The notes under the pieces are model-generated. The model was given only the letters and a program-made list of their open reading frames with translations, made no database searches and was not told where the DNA came from. The position numbers were made by a program, and so were the translations under genes. This document shows, piece after piece, positions 58,466 through 64,000 of a stretch of DNA of 64,000 bases (the first letter of the stretch is position 1; the number at the start of each line of letters is the position of its first letter). Source of the DNA: Rhea pennata (Eukaryota; Chordata; Aves; Rheiformes; Rheidae); contig NW_026907680.1 of NCBI RefSeq assembly GCF_028389875.1, forward strand, positions 2,232,001 through 2,296,000, written 5' to 3'.

Positions 58466-58719
58466 TTACTTCTCAAGGGCTTCAACGACAGGTGGGGGCT
58501 TTTTCTTCAGGGCCTCGTACAGGCGATCCTTGCACCAGGGAGTCCAGCTCAGCAACAGCCTGAACAGCTCACGCATCATGGTGTGGGATGTTTTCTCCGC
58601 CAGAATTCTTTGGTATTGCTCAAAGTCCAGAATGTCCCCGAGCAGGAGGTCCAGGACACCTTTCACTTCAACAACACGTTCAATCAGCTCCACTCGGTGC
58701 CTATCGACAAAGTGTTCCC
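58466..58719 (-). CDS. CARD-domain terminal exon, ASC/NLRP1-like, gene incomplete
   Basis: The exon begins after the acceptor TTCTGTCTTCCCCAG in phase 1 and ends with a stop at 58466-58468. It encodes a complete death-fold CARD: GEHFVDRHRVELIERV, LLLGDILDFEQYQRILAEKT, MMRELFRLLLSW, CKDRLYEALKKKPP. The HFVDxHxxxLIxRV start and CKDxLYxAL motif are those of the C-terminal CARDs of ASC (PYCARD) and NLRP1/CARD8, which recruit caspase-1-type proteases in inflammasomes. The stop right after the last helix fits a C-terminal CARD exon. I could not find a PYD, FIIND/UPA or LRR exon in the next 1.5 kb upstream on this strand, so the parent gene and its integrity are unknown. Confidence 0.7.
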
Positions 58720-60190
58720 CTGGGGAAGACAGAAGCAAAGGGTTAGTCATCTGTGGACACACTGGTGCTCCTTCAGCTGCTTCACAGGTCATGGAGCAGC
58801 AGCCACTTCACAGCGGGGTTTGCCTGAGCTAGCACGACCCAAGGAGGAAATGAACGGCACCACGGAGCACCCAGTCCTCTCTGCTATTAGTGGGTGATGG
58901 CACCGTCTAGCCGAAAGCCGAAAGCATTCTAGTGTGAATGTCTAATTCAAACTGGGGTTGTGCGGGGCCAATGCTGTGTTTTAGAGTGGGTGTTTGAGCC
59001 GCAGCCTCTGGTTTTGAGGCATTTTGCCCCCAAAAGTCTCACCTGTCACTGCAACATTTGAGCAGATTTGGGGATTTGTTCTCTGCCCCTAAAGCCTGTG
59101 GGACAGCAAAACAGAAAAGAAATGAGAGGGGAAGCAATGGGAGGGAGCTCCAATCTTGCACAGTCGACGGGGCGCTGCAGAAGGGAGGGACAGAGCAGAC
59201 ACCTTTCCAAAGGAGGCTCCTTCCCTTAGGAGACCAGGACTCCCAGGCCACCTCCCAGCCTTGCTGGTGACCCTCTCTCACAGCTGCTCCCATCCCCAGC
59301 GAGCCAGTGCCATCAAGTGACAGCACAGCTAACCGCAGCCCTATCAGAGACCACCACTGCGCGGTGTGAACTGGCCATGGGAAATGCTGGAGCTATGGAT
59401 GATGTTCCATGAGCACCTCTGACAGGGAGGAGACATCCCATCACCTGGTTCAACCCGTATGTCTTGCTGGGAACTCACTGCATTGGAGTTTTAAGCTAAT
59501 TTCAGACAGTGTCATGGCAAAAACAGTCAATCGAGCTCATCACCCTTGGTTTGTTCTGCAGCAACCCTGCACATGCCAACATGGCTGCCCCAATAACACG
59601 CCAATGACACACACACGCCAACGACACGGCTGCCCCTTTCACAGGCAAAGACATGGACACGGCAGCCCCACGCACACGGCAGCCCCACGCACACCCATGT
59701 GCAGGGCAATTGGGACCAGTGGGACAACATCCCCCCTGCACCCCTTACACCCCGGGGGCCCAGGTGTCCAGGCACCCCTCAGCCCCCCACCCTGGGGGGC
59801 ATCCAAGACCCCGCTGGGCCCCACCACCCCAGGGACCCAGCATCCGGACACCCCACTGCCTCCCCCCACACCAGGTGTCCAGGCCTCCCGACACCCCTCT
59901 GCCCCCCCCACACGAGGGGTCCAGGCGTCCGGGCCCCTCCTTCCACGTGCCCAGGAAATCCCCATCCCTTCCCACGCCAGGGGCCCAGGCGTCCGAGCAC
60001 CCCCCCTTCCCCCCGCCCCCCGTTACCCGAGCGCCGGCTCGGACGCCTGGGCCCCTCGCCGCGCCCCCTTCCCTCCCCCAGGCCCAGCGATGCCGCTGCC
60101 GCCCCGCGCCGGGAACTGCAATCCCAGCAGGCAGCGCGGCCGCCGAGCCCCGCCCCCTCCCTGGCGCCTCCTCGAGCCCTGACAGAGGGG
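58720..60190. other. Intergenic or intronic sequence; GC-rich part at 59.7-60.2 kb
   Basis: Possibly the intron upstream of the CARD exon. 59039-59095 on the minus strand has acceptor- and donor-like ends, but its phase does not fit the CARD exon. 59700-60190 is C-rich, with repeated CCAGGCGTCCG/CCAGGTGTCC-like words. No gene seen. Confidence 0.35.
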
Positions 60191-60194
60191 ACGA

Positions 60195-60663
60195 GAGAGA
60201 CACGGAGCTGCTGGAGAGAGGGCGGCGTGGGGCTGCGAAGGTGGTCGGGGGCTGGAGCAGCTGCCCTCCGAGGAACGGCTGCGAGAGCTGGGGCTGTTTA
60301 GCCTGCGGAGGAGAAGCCTGAGGGGGATCTTATCAGTGTGTCTAAGTACCTGAAGGGAGGGTGTCAAGGGGACGGGGCCAAACTCTTTTCAGTAGTGCCG
60401 TGCGACAGGACTAGAGGCAGCGGGCACAAACTGAACCAGCGGACGCTCCGCCTCAATATGAGGAGGAATTTCTTCACAGTGACAGTGACCGAGCACTGGG
60501 AGAGGTTACCCAGAGAGGTGGAGGAGTCTCCTTCCCTGGAGAGATTCAAGGCCTCTCTGGATGCAGTCCTGTCTACGATGGTCTAGGTGACCCTGCCTGA
60601 GCAGGGAGGTTGCACTAGATGATCTCCACAGGTCCCTTCCAACCTTCCTGATTCTGTGATTCT
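60195..60663 (+). mobile_element. CR1 LINE 3' end, nearly full 3' part
   Basis: Includes TTTAGCCTGCGGAGGAG, GACGGGGCCAAACTCTTTTC, GCACAAACTGAACCAGCGG, GGTGACCCTGCCTGAGCAGG and the terminal GATTCTGTGATTCTG. Confidence 0.9.
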
Positions 60664-60669
60664 GCTGAG

Positions 60670-63300
60670 CCTGCTCACCTCAAGGCCAGCTCTGGGCTCT
60701 GCTGCTCTCCTTCCTACCTGCCCTCAGGCTCTGCAACTCCACTAGTTCCCGGGTGCTACAGCCCAGGTGGCCATGGACGCTGCTGGCACCAAGCCTCCGG
60801 GGTGGCCGCTTCCCCTTCTGGCCCTGGGCACCCGCCTTCTTCCCCTCACGCCCGCAAAAGCCCAGCACTCAAGGGCACCCAAGACACACACAAGAGCTGG
60901 CAGTTCCCTCCCACCATGCAGCCAGCACTGGGCCCCAGCAAGGGGGGCCCAGGCTCAAGCACTTCCTCCCCTCAGAGGCGTACAGCAGCTTTTTCTTCCT
61001 CTCCCCACAGGCCCCCTGGCCCCAGGACATGCGTTGGCCATGGCAGGGCCCTCTCCACGCCTCTCCCCAGCACCAACAAGACGCAGCACACCCCTAGGCC
61101 ACAGCCACCGCAGCTGCAGCCAAAGAGCCACAGCACGACCGTGGCGGAGAGCTGCCCTGGCAGCAGCCCCCAAGCCCTGACTCCTCAGCTCTGCTCTTCA
61201 GGCCTCTCCAAAGTTCCCATGCTGCAAACGGATGATCTCACTGCACACCCAGCCAAGAGCCACCCGACTTGGGGCAGTTGGTTTAATTCAGCATCAGAGA
61301 ACTTCCTGTGTGCTCGCATGGCTCACAAGCAGTGCTGCTGCTGCCGTTGCCGCCGTTGTCAGACAGTTGCGCCGTTGCCAGTCAGCGCCACTGCTGGAGA
61401 GGGCCACTCTCCAGGCTCACAGCACTTGCTGCCCATTAAAGGTCCAGCGAGCAGAAGAGGTTTGGGTGCAGGTAGGTGGGTACCATGTCATGGTGAGCTA
61501 GTGGTAAATAGGTACCTTGCAAAGTCTTCCCCAAGACCTGGTCCCCTCCCACCTCTGCAACACTGAATATGGTGCAGTTCAAGTGTTGAAGACAGAATTA
61601 AGAAACTATGACAGAGGGAGAAAGCAGCCAGACATGTGCCCTGGCAACAGAGTGAGAACCTAACACCTTTCTTCTCTGCTTTGATCCTGCCTTAACACAA
61701 CAGCGGTGTGGCTGTATTCCAGCTTAGGCTGTCCCTTGTAGGATGACCTCGTAAGGCCACCGGACCAAGGAAGACAGGCAGCAAACCATTGCCCATCCTG
61801 GAACAGAGTACCTGGGGCCACAGAGCAGTGGCTAATGTAGCTGGCAGCACAGTGCGTAATGCTGTGCCTCGGAGCCTATCCTGCCAGATGACCCTGCTGC
61901 TCGCCTTCCTGCATGGAGAGAAATTTTCACTGTGGTTGTTTCCAGAGCTCTCCTTCGGGCATGATCTGCAGCCCTGGGTGTTTTGTTAGGGGGTGATCCC
62001 CGTTCCTGTGGATGTGACCCCAGTCAGTGGGACCCATGTGCTTCTGCTACAGAACTGCCTTCTGTGGCAGAAGCAGGTGCCCAACTTGTCAGGCTGAAAT
62101 GGGGACCCCACTCCCCCTGTGCTCATGCCACCTCCCCGCGGTGTGTATTTGCAGTCCATTCCTAGGCACCCCAGAGTGCTCTGCCCAGAAGGCAGTGCCA
62201 GGCGGGAGGAAGCCATCTTCAGAAGCTGGAGCACCTACTGAGTTGCTTGGGAATGAAGTGGACGAGAATGCCAGAGCAGTAAGTGTCACTGTTGGAGGCC
62301 CTTCTTCTGCCGGTGTGCATCCTGCAAAAGCCTTGTGCTATGGGCGCTGGCTCACAAGAGCCCTTCCCATGGGTTCACTGAGCCCTGCCCGACATCGCCC
62401 AGTCCTGCCTTCAAAGGCGCCGGTGGTGAATGTAGTTGTGGAATGCACACGCTGTTGCACCTTGCTCTCCGTGAATACACCAGCAGAGCCTCTGGGGCCC
62501 TCCTGCTGGTGGCACTGGAAGTGCTGGGCCTTTCTGTGATAGAAAGTGAAGAGTTTCTGCTCAGCTCTGTCATAATTCAGATGCCTGGTTCAAAGAGAAT
62601 GGGATGTTCAGCCTTTCTGGGCTTCCCTTCAGGGTAAAAGGGTGCTGACAGGAAGGCTCCCGGGAAGGCTCAGAGCAGAGGCTGGGGAAGAACCTTCCCT
62701 TCTGCAAAATGGAGCTGCCATAGCCCCCCCCTACCCCCTCCTGTCCTCCCTAGCAGGACTGCCCTGCACATTGCCCTAGAGTTTAGTGAGCTGCCTCCCC
62801 CTGTGCTTGCCTCCCTTGACTCCATGCTCTTCTGGATCAGCCTTTTGGCTCTTCCCTTGACAAAAGCCTGCCAGAACATTTAGCTCTTTGCCCATATTCC
62901 CCTGCAGCTGCTCTTGTGTGGAATGGAGGGGCTGCTGTGAGCAAAAGCAATGGGTGTTTCTGCAGTTCTGAGAGGCAGCTTCTTCTCCGGAGCATGGAAA
63001 CATGGGCTGCCCTTGCCAGCAGCAAGAGCCTTTACTTGGCAGCATCTCACCTCTCTTTCTCACCTTTGCAGATGAAAATACGCAGGGATTCAATCCCGAC
63101 AGCCACTAAAGCAGCTTCGATTGTGTCCCCTGCACCTCTTCCAAGTATTTTTCCAAGGTGAGTACTTTGCCTTCCTTCTTTCCCCCTGCCTCAGAAAGGC
63201 AGCAGCCTCTCCGCACAGGTTTGTTAGGGCTGCAGTGCCAGGGCTGGGGGAGGCTGCTCTGAAAGTGCTTTGGGAACAAGTCTTCCCAGCGGCTGGGTCC
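60670..63300. pseudogene. Scrambled third CCDC81-like fragment (copy 3)
   Basis: 60.70-61.40 kb matches 45.77-46.96 kb. It holds the end of a last exon on the minus strand (stop 61283-61285, preceded by ACEPCEHTGSSLMLN and a short Gly/Asn/Ser run). 61.78-63.30 kb matches 12.60-14.05 kb on the plus strand, with a C-type exon 62155-62278 (TPECSAQKAVPGGRK) and an M-type exon 63072-63157 (MKIRRDSIPTATKAAS). The two parts are in opposite orientation and lack HU exons, so this is a rearranged remnant. Confidence 0.6.
61400..61780. other. Junction sequence between oppositely oriented copy 3 pieces
   Basis: Not matched elsewhere in the window. No open frame or repeat recognised. Confidence 0.4.
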
Positions 63301-63304
63301 CTCT

Positions 63305-64000
63305 TATAGTTAGATTCCCGGGGGCCATATGCCCAGGTTGGCAAGCCGGCACAAACTCACTCACACACACACACACACACAAACACTCTTTAGGAGCAAG
63401 CAGTTTATTAGTAGATACTTACGAACAGACCGACCCAATGGTAATCTCGAGGACCACCTCAATGCTTGTCCCAATCATCTGCATGATGAGAGAGCGAAAA
63501 TCGGCAGGTACAATCTTTTCGGATGTCCCCGAGGAGGCAACGTGGTCCTCTGTTGTGTAGCAGCCTCTCTCTCCTTCAGAAAAACTCCGGTATTTATGAT
63601 TACTTGTGGTAGGCGGGAGTCCCGGCACCTGGGGCCAGCAAGTGCAGGGAGTCTAGCCCAACTCCACCCCGGTTGCATAACCAGGCTATGATACTGCGCA
63701 TGCGTGCAGACTTATTTCGGGGGCCACATTTGGCTTTGGGGGTCGCTATTTCACTACTCTTCAGCTTCTGACCTTCATGTTGACTGCTTCTCATGGTGAT
63801 TCTGTAGCTGGAAGCCACCGAATCTACATGTAACCAACCACTGTTCTTTCTCACAGATTCCCAAGACCTTGTCAGTTACTTATTTGTATCCCGCTTAACA
63901 CAGCAGTATTGTTCAGGCACTGAAAAGTTACAACACTAGACTATTCCCACCAAGTATCAGGTAGTACAGATACAAAAAGTTACAACACGGACCATTCCCA
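63305..64000 (-). mobile_element. Probable LTR or retroviral end, minus strand, cut by window end
   Basis: The duplicated CCDC81-like sequence stops at about 63302. On the minus strand there is an AATAAA (63404-63409) followed by a (TG)n run and a short GC-rich end, the layout of an LTR R-U5. Upstream are CpG-containing promoter-like sequences. No partner LTR is visible, so the call rests on composition and layout. Confidence 0.4.
63362..63381. repeat. (CA)n microsatellite
   Basis: About ten CA units. Confidence 0.9.

Noticed and set aside
59409..60321. Frames of 200-257 codons at 59.4-60.3 kb
   Set aside because: Proline-rich frames in C-rich DNA, overlapping in three frames, running into a CR1 element. 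No conserved domain.

Overview
The window is vertebrate and almost certainly avian genomic DNA. It carries many CR1-type LINE 3' ends with the diagnostic tail of repeated ATTCTGTG octamers, one intron-rich vertebrate gene (TMEM209) that can be rebuilt exon by exon, and a CCDC81-type HU-domain gene of the kind that is expanded in birds. I cannot name the species.

Layout. 1-6.3 kb: a segmental-duplication block made of CR1 pieces and unidentified low-copy sequence. 6.3-18.7 kb (+): a 16-exon CCDC81-like gene with consistent splice phases throughout. Two HU domains are followed by a repeated two-exon module, an acidic exon I do not recognise, and a 284-residue Ser/Gly/Pro tail encoded by a minisatellite. 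20.3-23.4 kb: an inverted copy of 0.77-3.83 kb, so the gene sits between inverted repeats. 23.4-30.1 kb (+): a decayed gammaretrovirus-like endogenous retrovirus with two LTRs, gag, broken pro-pol and no env. 31.4-43.4 kb (-): TMEM209, 14 coding exons, 560 codons, apparently intact. 43.8-45.3 kb: its CpG island, which is tandemly duplicated and followed by an 18-bp minisatellite. 45.7-58.3 kb: a rearranged inverted duplicate of the left side. It contains a shortened, HU-less copy of the CCDC81-like gene on the minus strand (46.9-51.8 kb). 58.5-58.7 kb (-): an isolated CARD exon resembling the C-terminal CARDs of ASC and NLRP1. 60.2-63.3 kb: CR1 and a third, scrambled fragment of the CCDC81-like gene. 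63.3-64.0 kb: probably part of another LTR on the minus strand.

The main biology is a single-copy nuclear-envelope gene embedded in a dynamic region where a CCDC81-type gene is being duplicated, inverted and truncated and where its repeat modules and C-terminal tail change length. An endogenous retrovirus lies exactly at one duplication edge, and its flanks show no target-site duplication. All exon models were made by eye from splice sites, reading frame and phase. No alignments or database searches were run.
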